This document shows positions 32,636 through 40,651 of a stretch of 45,269 nt of DNA, piece by piece. Position numbers and translations under genes: made by a program. This stretch comes from Clostridiales bacterium (GTDB lineage: Bacteria; Bacillota; Clostridia; Christensenellales; Aristaeellaceae), in NCBI GenBank assembly GCA_004556985.1, contig SFFC01000007.1, positions 1 to 45,269 of the forward strand, given 5' to 3'. A model generated the notes under the pieces. It made no database searches. It saw only the letters and a list, made by a program, of their open reading frames with translations, and was not told the DNA's origin. Within the stretch, counting starts at the first letter, position 1; the number at the start of each line of letters is the position of its first letter.

Positions 32636-33217
32636 TTATCCTTTCTTCCTTTGATTCGGCTTTTTCTTTTTCGGCGCGCCCTTCCGCTCAAATAAAGCCA
32701 TCACCCTGCCCACGAGCAGGACGATGCTCGAGCTGCGTTCAATGGCAAGGCCCTTGCCGTAGGCCTTGCCGCCAATCATGAACGCCGAGGTAAAGGCCGT
32801 GGTCAGCATCGAGGCGATCGCGCTTTGAAGCCCGAACCGGGTCAGATAGAGCGCGATGACCGCGCCTGCCGAGCCGGAGATGATGCCCACAATGTCGCCC
32901 ACGACGTCGTTGAGCACGCTGGAAACGCGCTCCGCCTTGCGGATCAGATGAAGCGCCTGCTTCGCTCCGGGTATCTTTTTGGAGGCCATTGCGATAAACG
33001 GCTGCTCGCTCGCGGAGGTCACAGCCGTGCCGATGACGTCCGTGATGATGCCGATGAGCACCAGGATGATCAGCGAGACCAGCGCGACAAACAGCCCCGC
33101 AGACTCGACAAACACGCTGGTCAGCAGCGACATGACCAGGGACAGCCCGAAGGACAGGCAAACGACCGTCAGCACCCATCGCTGCTGACTCTGCTTATTC
33201 TTCTCCTTCTTGCTCAC
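32636..33217 (-). CDS. oapA: OapA-like membrane protein (OLE RNA-associated)
   Basis: 193 aa from GTG 33217. Four hydrophobic segments: about residues 15-38, 42-66 (IILVLIGIITDVIGTAV), 104-128 and 133-155. The ends are strongly basic (SKKEKNKQSQQR at the start, KKKKPNQRKKG at the end), suited to RNA binding. A central loop reads AERVSSVLNDVVGDIVGIIS. In known OLE loci the membrane protein OapA is encoded directly after the RNA and before dxs, exactly as here; the call rests on that context and on the helix and charge pattern. Only GTG 33217, with CGGAG 11 nt upstream, lies after the RNA terminator; upstream in-frame codons to 33274 fall inside the terminator hairpin. Confidence 0.75.
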   Translation of the reverse strand: MSKKEKNKQSQQRWVLTVVCLSFGLSLVMSLLTSVFVESAGLFVALVSLIILVLIGIITDVIGTAVTSASEQPFIAMASKKIPGAKQALHLIRKAERVSSVLNDVVGDIVGIISGSAGAVIALYLTRFGLQSAIASMLTTAFTSAFMIGGKAYGKGLAIERSSSIVLLVGRVMALFERKGAPKKKKPNQRKKG

Positions 33218-33238
33218 AAACAGCTTCACTCCGATTTG

Positions 33239-33264
33239 AAAAAAGCCCACGAACATGCGTGGGC
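33239..33264 (-). terminator. Terminator at the 3' end of the OLE RNA
   Basis: On the minus strand a perfect 7-bp stem (33245-33251 with 33258-33264), a 6-nt loop and TTTTTT (33244-33239). It ends the RNA; the OapA-like gene begins 22 nt later, so downstream expression needs read-through. Confidence 0.85.
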
Positions 33265-33840
33265 GGATGGACAAAGGAAAGGTGGTGATATAACAAATAA
33301 ACCTTGCGGCATAGGTTCGGTAGGATTTCCCCGTCCGTTACTTCCTGTCGCCATAGAAGCGGTTTCCCTTGAAAACGAACGTCACGCCGTTTCCGAGCGC
33401 GCGACCGAATTACCACTGAGTCCACACTGTAATCTCTGTTATATCCCTGATAGACAGTCTAGGAGCTTTCCTCGGCAGCCTCGGTTCCTTCCTAGCCTCT
33501 TTTGCAGCCGGGGTTTCACACAGCGATCGCATCGGTTTCCGTAAGCTCTTGGTCACCGTGCGTTGATCCATGATCCACCGCAACCGCTCAAGGCAGGCTA
33601 CACTGCAGGCAGCTTGTGTACCGCCATGCAGGTTTTCATGACGCAAAGCCGTCATGCCTCCACGAAAGATGGGTCGAGCTCCGCCATGCCATTGACGGCC
33701 GCCCATAATTCTTACTTCCAGCATCAACCCCCGACTGGGCGTCAGCAGCCAACACCAGAAACTTCATCGATATGCCCTTTAACGGATTTTTAGCCCCGTC
33801 TTCAGAAGGAACTTTGCTGACTAGAATACTGCACCACCTG
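33265..33840 (-). ncRNA. ole: OLE RNA (Ornate Large Extremophilic RNA)
   Basis: A ~600-nt transcript on the minus strand (including the terminator stem) in a gap with no credible gene. The 5' AGGTGGTG (33832-33839) pairs perfectly with CACCACCT near the 3' end (33280-33287). Directly stacked on it, a 9-bp helix joins 33287-33295 with 33437-33445. Other perfect helices are 33815-33821 with 33741-33747 (7 bp), a hairpin 33637-33643 with 33650-33656 (7 bp) and 33459-33464 with 33490-33495 (6 bp). Base composition is lower in GC than the genes around it. Position after ispA-DUF212 and before a small membrane protein and dxs is the known OLE locus. OLE RNA forms a membrane-associated complex with OapA and helps cells withstand stress such as ethanol and cold; its reaction is unknown. 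Confidence 0.88.
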
Positions 33841-33846
33841 TCAGCT

Positions 33847-33875
33847 ATTATACCATGCCTGTCAAGCGCGCGCAA
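33847..33875 (-). promoter_or_regulatory. Promoter of the OLE RNA
   Basis: On the minus strand TTGCGC (33870-33875), a 17-nt spacer and TATAAT (33847-33852) with extended -10 TGG before it. Expected start near 33840, directly before the first strand of the closing stem. Confidence 0.8.
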
Positions 33876-33910
33876 CAGCCCGCCCGGCCCAATCTGCGCG
33901 CAGTCAACAT

Positions 33911-34357
33911 TCAGGCGATCAGGGAGCCCACGAGAATGCCCAGCAGGGCACCGGCCAGCACCTGAATCGGTGTGTGGCCGACGAGCTCCTTGAGCCGCTC
34001 CTCGTCAAAGGCCAGGCCGTTTCCGGCAAGCCCCTCGATCAGATGGTTGATCACGGCGGCGTTTCTGCCCGTCGAGCGCCGCACGCCCGCCGCGTCATAC
34101 ATGACGACGCCGGCAAAGCAGAAGGCCAGGCCGAAGATCGTCGAGGAGAATCCCTCTCTAAAGCCGATGGTCGTCACCATGGCGCAGGCCATCGCGGAAT
34201 GGGAGCTCGGCATGCCGCCAGAGCCGAACACGCGGGTATGGTCAAAGCGCTTGCTGATCGCCAGCGTCAGGAAGACCTTGAGCGCCTGCGCAATCGCCCA
34301 GGCGAGCACAGCGGCCTGTATGGCCCGATTCGTCATGATGTCGAGCAGGATGTTCAC
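33911..34357 (-). CDS. Divergent PAP2 family membrane protein (DUF212)
   Basis: 148 aa, GTG start with GGGGGA 9 nt upstream, 18 nt after the ispA stop codon begins on the opposite reading direction of overlap (the start lies inside the ispA end region). The family motif is GSGGMPSSHSAMACAMVTTI, a divergent acid phosphatase-like motif, with four membrane segments and RRSTGRNAAVINHLI. A lipid phosphatase activity on polyprenyl or phosphatidyl substrates is possible from the fold; it is not shown for this family. It lies between ispA and the OLE RNA, consistent with an isoprenoid or membrane role. Confidence 0.88.
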   Translation of the reverse strand: MNILLDIMTNRAIQAAVLAWAIAQALKVFLTLAISKRFDHTRVFGSGGMPSSHSAMACAMVTTIGFREGFSSTIFGLAFCFAGVVMYDAAGVRRSTGRNAAVINHLIEGLAGNGLAFDEERLKELVGHTPIQVLAGALLGILVGSLIA

Positions 34358-34374
34358 AATCGTCTGTCCCCCAG

Positions 34375-35289
34375 TCACTTCTTCCTCCCGCGAAGCTGCT
34401 CCGCAAATGCCTGCATGAACCATGCGCGCTCGCCAAAGGCGGCTATGGCCCGCTCGGCCTCGTCCCACAGCGCGCGGGACTTCTCCCGCGAGGCCTGCAC
34501 GCCCACAAGGGACGGCCAGGTCATCTTTCCGCGCTGCGCATCCATTCCCGTCTGTTTTCCAAGCTGCCCAGCGTCCCCTTCCACGTCGAGCAGATCATCG
34601 TCAATCTGAAAGGCCAGGCCCATGCACCGGCCAAACCGCAGGAGCGCCTGCGTCTGCGCCTCGTCTGCCCCGGCGATGCAGGCAGCCGCCAGCAGAGGCG
34701 CCGTCAGCAAATCGGCCGTCTTGTGCGCATGGATGTAGGCGAGCCTATCCGCGTCGGGCTGCATGTGCTCGCTTAGCAGGTCGATGCTCTGCCCTGCGAT
34801 CATGCCGCTCACGCCGGCGCGGGAAGCGATCGCCTGTGCAGCCCCCACGAGCCCGCGCAGGTTTTCGGGATGCGCTAGCGCATGGTCAAGCAGGCATTCA
34901 TAGGCGTAATTGAGCAGACCGTCGCCCGCCAGGATCGCGTGCCCGACGCCATAGATCTTGTGATTGGTCAGGCGACCCCGTCGGTAATCGTCATCGTCCA
35001 TGCCTGGCAAATCGTCGTGAATCAGCGAATAGGTATGGATCATCTCCAGCGCCGCGGCAGGCACCCTCGCCTGCTCAAGGTTTCCGCCGAGCATCTCGCA
35101 GGCCGCCAGCAGCAAAACCGGCCTGACGCGTTTGCCCCCGGCGAGCAGGCTGTAGCGCATCGACTCGCACAGATGCGCCGGAATGGCGCCCTCCTGCTGC
35201 GGCACATCCTCTTGCGTCTGCGGCAGAAGCTCCTCAATCGTCTGCTCGACCATGCCGACATAGCGGCTGTATTGCTCATGATACGCCAT
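34375..35289 (-). CDS. ispA: Polyprenyl synthetase, farnesyl/geranylgeranyl diphosphate synthase
   Basis: 304 aa. Condenses isopentenyl diphosphate with allylic diphosphates. First Asp-rich motif DDLPGMDDDDYRRG, preceded by GGKRVRPVLLLAACEML; second Asp-rich motif FQIDDDLLDVEGD. The DDxxxxD spacing is that of bacterial farnesyl-type enzymes; chain length cannot be fixed from sequence alone. ATG 35289 with AGGAG 7 nt upstream; it overlaps the end of xseB by 14 nt. Confidence 0.93.
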   Translation of the reverse strand: MAYHEQYSRYVGMVEQTIEELLPQTQEDVPQQEGAIPAHLCESMRYSLLAGGKRVRPVLLLAACEMLGGNLEQARVPAAALEMIHTYSLIHDDLPGMDDDDYRRGRLTNHKIYGVGHAILAGDGLLNYAYECLLDHALAHPENLRGLVGAAQAIASRAGVSGMIAGQSIDLLSEHMQPDADRLAYIHAHKTADLLTAPLLAAACIAGADEAQTQALLRFGRCMGLAFQIDDDLLDVEGDAGQLGKQTGMDAQRGKMTWPSLVGVQASREKSRALWDEAERAIAAFGERAWFMQAFAEQLRGRKK

Positions 35290-35521
35290 CTTCATTCTCC
35301 TCAAACGTCTCAATTTCTGCTGTACCGGGATCAATTTTCTCGATCCGCCTGCGGTGCTCCGCCAGCATGCCCTCCAGCTGCGCAGCGAGCGCCATGCCCT
35401 CCTCGTAGGTCTTCATCGACTGCTCCAGCGAGAGCCCGCCCTCGTTCATGGCGGCAATCATGCTCTCCAGCGCCGCCACGCCCTCTTCAAAGGAAGGCTT
35501 TGCTTTTTTTCTCGCCGTCAT
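35276..35521 (-). CDS. xseB: Exodeoxyribonuclease VII small subunit
   Basis: 81 aa. Family phrases SFEEGVAALESMIAAMNEGG and LSLEQSMKTYEEGMAL. It forms a complex with XseA that degrades single-stranded DNA. It overlaps xseA upstream by 4 nt and ispA downstream, so the three are translationally coupled. Confidence 0.95.
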   Translation of the reverse strand: MTARKKAKPSFEEGVAALESMIAAMNEGGLSLEQSMKTYEEGMALAAQLEGMLAEHRRRIEKIDPGTAEIETFEENEDGVS

Positions 35522-36750
35522 GCGCGCATCTCCTTCCTCCGCGTCTCAAGCACGCGCACCATTGCGCTGCCGTCCTTCCATAGCACCTCGGCCTCGTCCC
35601 CCGCGCTGAGCCGGGCGGCGGATTCGACCACCGCGTCCCCCTTCCGGACAATCGCGTATCCGCGTGAGAGCACGGCATAGGGACTGAGCAGCGCCAGCTC
35701 GCGCTTTTTCTGGGCGAGCATCGCTTCTCGCTGCATAAGTGCCTGCGTCTGCGCTTTGGCAAGCGCCTGCCGAAGCCCTTCAAGACGAGCCTCCTCCCGC
35801 TCGACCACGCGCAGCGGGTTCTGTGCCGCCAACCTGGCGCGAAGCAGGGAAAGCCTCGCGCTTTCGCGCTCCAGCCGGGTCTGCGCCGCCTCCGCAAGCA
35901 TGGTCTTCATGGCGAGAAGGCGCGCCTTCACCTCGTCCCGCTGCGGCACGACGCATTCCGCCGCCGCAGAGGGCGTGGGCGCGCGCAGATCTGCCGCCAA
36001 ATCGCAGAGCGTCACGTCCGTCTCATGCCCCACCGCCGATACGATGGGCTTTGAGCAGCCCGCCACGGCGCGCACGACGCTCTCCTCGTTGAACGTAAAG
36101 AGATCCTCCATCGAGCCGCCGCCCCGCGCGACGATGATCACGCTGACAGCGGGCAACCGCTCCAGCAGGCGGATGCCCCGGACGATCTCCTCCGCCGCGC
36201 CGACGCCCTGCACGCGGACAGGACAGAGCAGGATTCGCGCCTGCGGATCACGGCGAAGCGAGACGTTCAGGATGTCGTGAATCACGGCGCCCGTCGGCGA
36301 TGTCACAACGCCAACCGTGTCGATATAGGCGGGAATCGTCTGCTTCGCGGCCGGATCAAACAGGCCTTCCGCCTCCAGCCTGCCCTTGAGCGCCATCAGC
36401 CGCTCGTAGAGCACGCCCATGCCCTGCGGATGCAGCGCCCGGACGTAGAACTGATACCGTCCTCCCCGGGCGTAGAGCCCGACGCTGCCCGTCGCAACGG
36501 CGCGCATCCCCTCGAACGGCTCCGCCTGAAGCTGCGCCGCATCCTCCGCCGACATCGCACAGGCGATGGCTGCCTGGTCATCCTTCATCGTGAAGAAGAG
36601 CATCCCCGACTGATGAAACTTGAGGTTGCTGATCTCACCCTTCAGGTCGACGCGCGCGAGCATCGGATCGAGCTGAAACATCCGGCGGACGTATTCGTTG
36701 AGCTGGGAGACGCTCAGCGTCAGGTTATTGGCCACGGTTTTTGGCCGCAT
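35518..36750 (-). CDS. xseA: Exodeoxyribonuclease VII large subunit
   Basis: 410 aa. N-terminal OB-fold (SVSQLNEYVRRMF, VDLKGEISNLKFHQSGMLFF), catalytic domain with VVTSPTGAVIHDI, VIIVARGGGSMEDLFTFNEE and SAVGHETDVTLCDLAADLRA, and a C-terminal coiled coil. The ATG at 36750 lies inside the end of folD (26-nt overlap) and lacks a clear ribosome binding site; a GTG at 36738 is an alternative. Confidence 0.94.
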   Translation of the reverse strand: MRPKTVANNLTLSVSQLNEYVRRMFQLDPMLARVDLKGEISNLKFHQSGMLFFTMKDDQAAIACAMSAEDAAQLQAEPFEGMRAVATGSVGLYARGGRYQFYVRALHPQGMGVLYERLMALKGRLEAEGLFDPAAKQTIPAYIDTVGVVTSPTGAVIHDILNVSLRRDPQARILLCPVRVQGVGAAEEIVRGIRLLERLPAVSVIIVARGGGSMEDLFTFNEESVVRAVAGCSKPIVSAVGHETDVTLCDLAADLRAPTPSAAAECVVPQRDEVKARLLAMKTMLAEAAQTRLERESARLSLLRARLAAQNPLRVVEREEARLEGLRQALAKAQTQALMQREAMLAQKKRELALLSPYAVLSRGYAIVRKGDAVVESAARLSAGDEAEVLWKDGSAMVRVLETRRKEMRA

Positions 36751-37573
36751 CCAGCGTGTTGGCCAGCAGCATGGCGATGGTCATCTGCCCGACGCCGCCC
36801 GGCACGGGCGTCAGATAGCCCGCAACCTGCGAAACGCCGTCAAAGTCGACATCGCCGACGATTGCGCCGTCCACCCGGTTGATGCCCACGTCGATGACGG
36901 CGGCGCCCGGCTTGACCATGTCCTCCGTCACGAAGCGGGGCCGTCCGACGGCGGCGACCAGGATATCCGCCTGCCGCGTGATCTGCGCGAGATTTTCCGT
37001 CCGGGAATGGCAAATCGTCACCGTCGCGTCCACGGCCAGCAGCAGCATGGCCATCGGCTTACCGACGATGTTGCTGCGGCCGATGACGACGGCATGCTTC
37101 CCGCGCACGGGGATCCCGTAAGCCTCGAGCATCCGCATGACGCCCAGCGGCGTGCAGGGCACGAAGCCGCGCTGCCCGTTCATCAGCCGGCCGGAGTTCA
37201 TCGCATGGAACCCATCGACATCCTTGTCCGGATCGATGAGCCGAATCACGGCCGCCTCGTCGAGATGCCGGGGCAGCGGCAGCTGCACCAGGATGCCGTG
37301 CACGCTGTCGTCAGCGTTCAGCGCGCGGACGGCATCCTCGAGCGCCGCCTGGGTACAAGTCTCCGGCAGACGCAGCACGGTCGAGCGGATGCCGGCCTTT
37401 TTGCAGGCATTCTCCTTGTTGCAGACGTAGACCTGGCTGGCCGCGTTTTCGCCGACGAGCACGACGGCCAGATGCGGCGTGATGCCGTTTTGTACGAGTG
37501 CAAGCGTCTCCCTGGCGGCCTCCTCCTTGAACCGGCCGGCAACGGAGCGTCCATCCATGATGATTGCAGCCAT
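36725..37573 (-). CDS. folD: Methylenetetrahydrofolate dehydrogenase/cyclohydrolase
   Basis: 282 aa, bifunctional enzyme of one-carbon metabolism. The motif VGENAASQVYVCNKENACKKAG includes the catalytic Lys and Tyr; GILVQLPLPRHLD and the NADP-binding VIGRSNIVGKPMA follow, and PVPGGVGQMTIAMLL closes the protein. Start ATG 37573, 14 nt after the Kae1-like gene. Confidence 0.95.
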   Translation of the reverse strand: MAAIIMDGRSVAGRFKEEAARETLALVQNGITPHLAVVLVGENAASQVYVCNKENACKKAGIRSTVLRLPETCTQAALEDAVRALNADDSVHGILVQLPLPRHLDEAAVIRLIDPDKDVDGFHAMNSGRLMNGQRGFVPCTPLGVMRMLEAYGIPVRGKHAVVIGRSNIVGKPMAMLLLAVDATVTICHSRTENLAQITRQADILVAAVGRPRFVTEDMVKPGAAVIDVGINRVDGAIVGDVDFDGVSQVAGYLTPVPGGVGQMTIAMLLANTLDAAKNRGQ

Positions 37574-37587
37574 ATTCTACCCTTTCT

Positions 37588-38541
37588 TTAGTCCGTTTGA
37601 TTCTTCCGGTATGCCCGGGCTCCCAGCAGCGCAACGCCGACGGCGTTGTCCCCCGAGAGCTCCGGCCGGGCAAAGCGCAGCCTGCATGGCAGCGCGCGCT
37701 TCTTCGCCCGCCTGAGCATCATCTCCTTCAAAAGCCCGGAAGAGGCGACGCCGCCTGCCAGCAGCGCCTGGCGGCAGCCGGTCTCCCCGCAGGCCGTTTC
37801 GATCATCCGCAGGATCGTCCTGCTCAGAAAGTCAAAGACCTCGCAGGCGATGTCCTCTCGCGTGAGCTCGCCCTGCTCAAGCCAGCGCGCCGTCTTGTTC
37901 TCCGCGCCAGCCAGATTGCAGCTCATCCCCTTGATGGAGACGCCGATTCTGCCCTGCGCCGTTCCCTGCATCGCCAGGCGCTCCAGCGCCGGCCCCGCCG
38001 GAAAGCCGAGGCCCATGCGCACGCCCGTCCTGTCGACGAGCTGTCCGGCGTGCAGGTCGAGGCTGCCGCCCAGCAGCGTCAGCTCCCCGTCCCGGTCAAG
38101 AAGCAGCTCGGTCGTTCCGCCGGAGAGATGCAGCGCCAGAAAGGGCTGCGAATCATCGATGCCGGAATCTACCAGCGCCGCGCGGATGTGCCCCTCCTGA
38201 TGGCTCACAGGATAAAAAGGCGCGCGCAACAATGCCGCCGCTGCGCGCGCCTGACTCTCGCCCGCACGAAAGACGGGCATATAGGATTCCTCCGCCGGAC
38301 GGGGGCGGGTGCTGGCAGCTACCGCGCAGATTTCCGCCTCCGGCGCCGCTTCCATGACGCCGGCGATCATCTGCGGCAGATTTTTGACATGCTGAAACAG
38401 GCTCTGCGACTGCTGAAGGCCGCGTTCGCCCTCTTGAACCGTGAGCAGACGCCGGCAGGAAGCGAGAAGCTCCCCCTCCGGCGTCACCAGCGCAGCCGAG
38501 GTCGTGTAGCAGCTCGTGTCAATGCCCAGAATCGCCTTCAT
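37588..38541 (-). CDS. Kae1/TsaD-family protein (O-sialoglycoprotein endopeptidase-like paralogue)
   Basis: 317 aa, a member of the Kae1/TsaD/Gcp ASKHA family. N-terminal nucleotide-binding loop GIDTSCYTTSAALV, metal-binding site SHQEGHIRAAL, and ALHLSGGTTELLL. In TsaD the second His lies in HLEGH; here HQEGH is retained. It is shorter in the central region than housekeeping TsaD and sits in the nusB-folD cluster, a position occupied in Clostridia by a second family member of unknown role. The classical tsaD is not in the window. ATG 38541 overlaps the nusB stop by 4 nt (ATGA). Confidence 0.82.
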   Translation of the reverse strand: MKAILGIDTSCYTTSAALVTPEGELLASCRRLLTVQEGERGLQQSQSLFQHVKNLPQMIAGVMEAAPEAEICAVAASTRPRPAEESYMPVFRAGESQARAAAALLRAPFYPVSHQEGHIRAALVDSGIDDSQPFLALHLSGGTTELLLDRDGELTLLGGSLDLHAGQLVDRTGVRMGLGFPAGPALERLAMQGTAQGRIGVSIKGMSCNLAGAENKTARWLEQGELTREDIACEVFDFLSRTILRMIETACGETGCRQALLAGGVASSGLLKEMMLRRAKKRALPCRLRFARPELSGDNAVGVALLGARAYRKNQTD

Positions 38542-38942
38542 GCCTTCGCCGCCAGCTTCCGGCTGATCGTGCCGAGCACGCCGTTGACGAACGGGCAGGA
38601 CTCCTCGGCGGAAAACTTGCGCGTCAGCTCCACCGCTTCGTTGATGGACACCGGCACCGGCACGCCGCCATACTGCATCTCGTAGACAGCAAGGCGAAGA
38701 ATCGCCAGGTCGACGCGGGACAGACGACCGATCGTCCATCCGCGCAGGCACGCGGAAATCTCGGCGTCGATCTCGTCCGCATGCTCGCGCACGCCGCTGA
38801 CAGCCGCCTCAATATACGCCCGGTCGCTTTCGCCGGGCGTGTAGTCAATCAGGTCGACGAGCGTTTCCGCTTCGCCTTCTCCGCCAAAGAGTTGTTCAAA
38901 AACGAGCTGCATCGCAGCCTCGCGAGCGATTGGACGTGCCAT
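38538..38942 (-). CDS. nusB: Transcription antitermination factor NusB
   Basis: 134 aa. Helical protein that binds boxA RNA with NusE in rRNA antitermination. Family signature EAAMQLVFEQLFGGE at the start, WTIGRLSRVDLAILRLAVYE and PVSINEAVELTRKFS. GGAG stands about 10 nt before the ATG. First gene of the housekeeping chain to recN. Confidence 0.95.
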   Translation of the reverse strand: MARPIAREAAMQLVFEQLFGGEGEAETLVDLIDYTPGESDRAYIEAAVSGVREHADEIDAEISACLRGWTIGRLSRVDLAILRLAVYEMQYGGVPVPVSINEAVELTRKFSAEESCPFVNGVLGTISRKLAAKA

Positions 38943-38979
38943 GTTTCTTTTGCTCCGATCCTCATTTAGTCAGTTTCCG

Positions 38980-39225
38980 TCATTCATACCGGTCAGCGTC
39001 ATCGCGATGGAAGAAAAGGATGATCTTTTTGAAAAAGCCCGCCTTGTCCTTTACGCCGCCGATAAATGCGCCGATCAGACAGAAGATGCCGATCACCAGC
39101 GCCTTGCTCACGCCGATAGTCAGGCAGAGCACCGCGAAGATGAGCCCCACCAGCGCACCAAAGAGCGCACAGGCCCGGGTGCCCGCGGTCAGCATCTGGC
39201 TCAAAAACGTCTTGAAATCCATCAT
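38980..39225 (-). CDS. Small membrane protein, DUF2273
   Basis: 81 aa with two membrane helices (about 17-38 and 42-62). DUF2273 proteins are found with Asp23/AmaP genes and are thought to be part of the same membrane-attached envelope complex. The ATG overlaps the amaP stop by 4 nt (ATGA). Confidence 0.88.
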   Translation of the reverse strand: MMDFKTFLSQMLTAGTRACALFGALVGLIFAVLCLTIGVSKALVIGIFCLIGAFIGGVKDKAGFFKKIILFFHRDDADRYE

Positions 39226-39995
39226 GCGTCTTCACCCTGCTCTTCCTGCTCAGGCTCCTGCGCTTCCCCGTCAGCCGTCTCCTCCGCAGCAGGCTCTTCC
39301 TGCAGCGCGTCGGCCTCCTCCGCCGGACCGGCCTCTTCGGTCATGGGCTCGGCCTGCGCGCTCTCCTCCGGCTCGCTTGCGCCGGGAAGCGCCTCCTGGT
39401 CGAGCCCCAGCAGCGCAGCGGGAATGGCATACGGCGACTTCGCCGTCTCCTCGCTCGAGGGCGTGGTGCCGTCCACGAAGACGCGAACCTCCTGCACGAC
39501 GACGCCCGAGCAGGCCTCCAGATACCGCTTGATCTGCTTCTGCAACGCGGAGATGGCCAGCGGCATGCTGATGTCCGACTGCAGCGTCACATGCACATCG
39601 ACACGGATGCTCTCCTCGTCGCTGTACAGGGACGAGGTGACCACCTTGAGCTCCGCATGCTGATCGAGGCACTTGTGTACAAGCGCCTCAAGCGCCTTGA
39701 GCGAGATGCGGACCATGCCGTTCTCGTTCTGCTGAATGGCGAAGCTGCTGGAACGCTTCTTCGCGGCGGGCAGCGTCACGGCGATCAGCAGCAGCGCAAA
39801 GAGCGCCAGCACGATGGCCATGACGACCAGCGCGATCCGCGACTTGAGGCTCAGCAGCGAAATCCGGGTGAGCAGCTCAATCACCGGCGCCAGCGAAATC
39901 TTCCCCAGCACCAGCGCTACCGAACCCACTGCACCGCACACGGCAGCCGCAGCGCACAGCAAAATCAAAAGACGATCCCAAAAAGGATGCTTCAT
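39222..39995 (-). CDS. amaP: Alkaline shock response membrane anchor protein AmaP
   Basis: 257 aa. Two membrane helices at about 8-30 and 53-76 followed by a cytoplasmic AmaP domain (MVRISLKALEALVHKCLDQH). It ends in a long acidic tail (from about residue 190, mostly Glu, Ala and Pro), longer than in model AmaP. It anchors Asp23 to the membrane in staphylococci. It follows asp23 by 28 nt. Confidence 0.9.
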   Translation of the reverse strand: MKHPFWDRLLILLCAAAAVCGAVGSVALVLGKISLAPVIELLTRISLLSLKSRIALVVMAIVLALFALLLIAVTLPAAKKRSSSFAIQQNENGMVRISLKALEALVHKCLDQHAELKVVTSSLYSDEESIRVDVHVTLQSDISMPLAISALQKQIKRYLEACSGVVVQEVRVFVDGTTPSSEETAKSPYAIPAALLGLDQEALPGASEPEESAQAEPMTEEAGPAEEADALQEEPAAEETADGEAQEPEQEEQGEDA

Positions 39996-40023
39996 AAATG
40001 CGCGTTCCTCCTTTCAGCCCGGA

Positions 40024-40623
40024 TTACTCCAGAGAAAGATCCTTCTGCTCCCCGTCCGCCGCGGGCTCCTCCGCTTCGGGGCTCTCCACGGCATCGTTCT
40101 CGTCGTCCTCGTCCAGATAGGAGGAGGACGAAAGCGGATCGATCACGACCTCGTCGTTGCCCTCCGTGAGCGCGGCAGATTCCTCGGCGGCGATCGCGTG
40201 CTCCTTCTCCTCCTCGATGCTCAGCGCAAGCTTCTGGCTCTGCTGCATCTCCTGGTTTTCTTTCTCAAAGCTCACGCCCACCACATGCAGATCGACCTTT
40301 TCCACATGCAGGCCGGTCATGGATTCGATGGACTTGCGCACGTTCTCCTGCGCGTTGCGGCCGACCTTCTGAATCGGCATGCCGTAATCCACCGTCACGC
40401 TAACGTCCACGCCGACGTTCTGGCCGTCAATATCCACCTTGACCCCGCGGGGCGTCTTGCCCTTGGCCAGGATGCCGGAGAGGGACCCGGAACCGGCGAT
40501 GCCAGAAATCCCGTCCACCTCTGTCGTCGCGACGCTGACAATGGTCGCAATAACCTCATTTGCGTATGTGATCTGACCGCTTTCCTGATCTCTTTCCATA
40601 TCGATGGTCACGTTTTCATTCAT
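40024..40623 (-). CDS. asp23: Asp23/Gls24 family envelope stress protein
   Basis: 199 aa. Signature GQITYANEVIATIVSVATTEVD, then DGISGIAG and VDVSVTVDYGMPIQ; the last third is acidic and low in complexity. In other Firmicutes it forms a scaffold at the membrane through AmaP. It has GGAGG before ATG 40623 and its own promoter inside the end of spoIIIAH. Confidence 0.92.
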   Translation of the reverse strand: MNENVTIDMERDQESGQITYANEVIATIVSVATTEVDGISGIAGSGSLSGILAKGKTPRGVKVDIDGQNVGVDVSVTVDYGMPIQKVGRNAQENVRKSIESMTGLHVEKVDLHVVGVSFEKENQEMQQSQKLALSIEEEKEHAIAAEESAALTEGNDEVVIDPLSSSSYLDEDDENDAVESPEAEEPAADGEQKDLSLE

Positions 40624-40651
40624 TTCAAGAACACCTCCCTATGGATATTCA

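Noticed and set aside
30659..32695. 678-aa plus-strand open frame
   Set aside because: Antisense shadow of dxs.
33265..33840. Group II intron, HEARO, ROOL or GOLLD RNA
   Set aside because: No intron-encoded protein or small nested ORF, no tRNA or prophage context; the gene order matches only the OLE locus.
33410..33875. Short open frames of 73-105 codons within the OLE region
   Set aside because: None has a ribosome binding site or family resemblance, and they cross the paired helices of the RNA.
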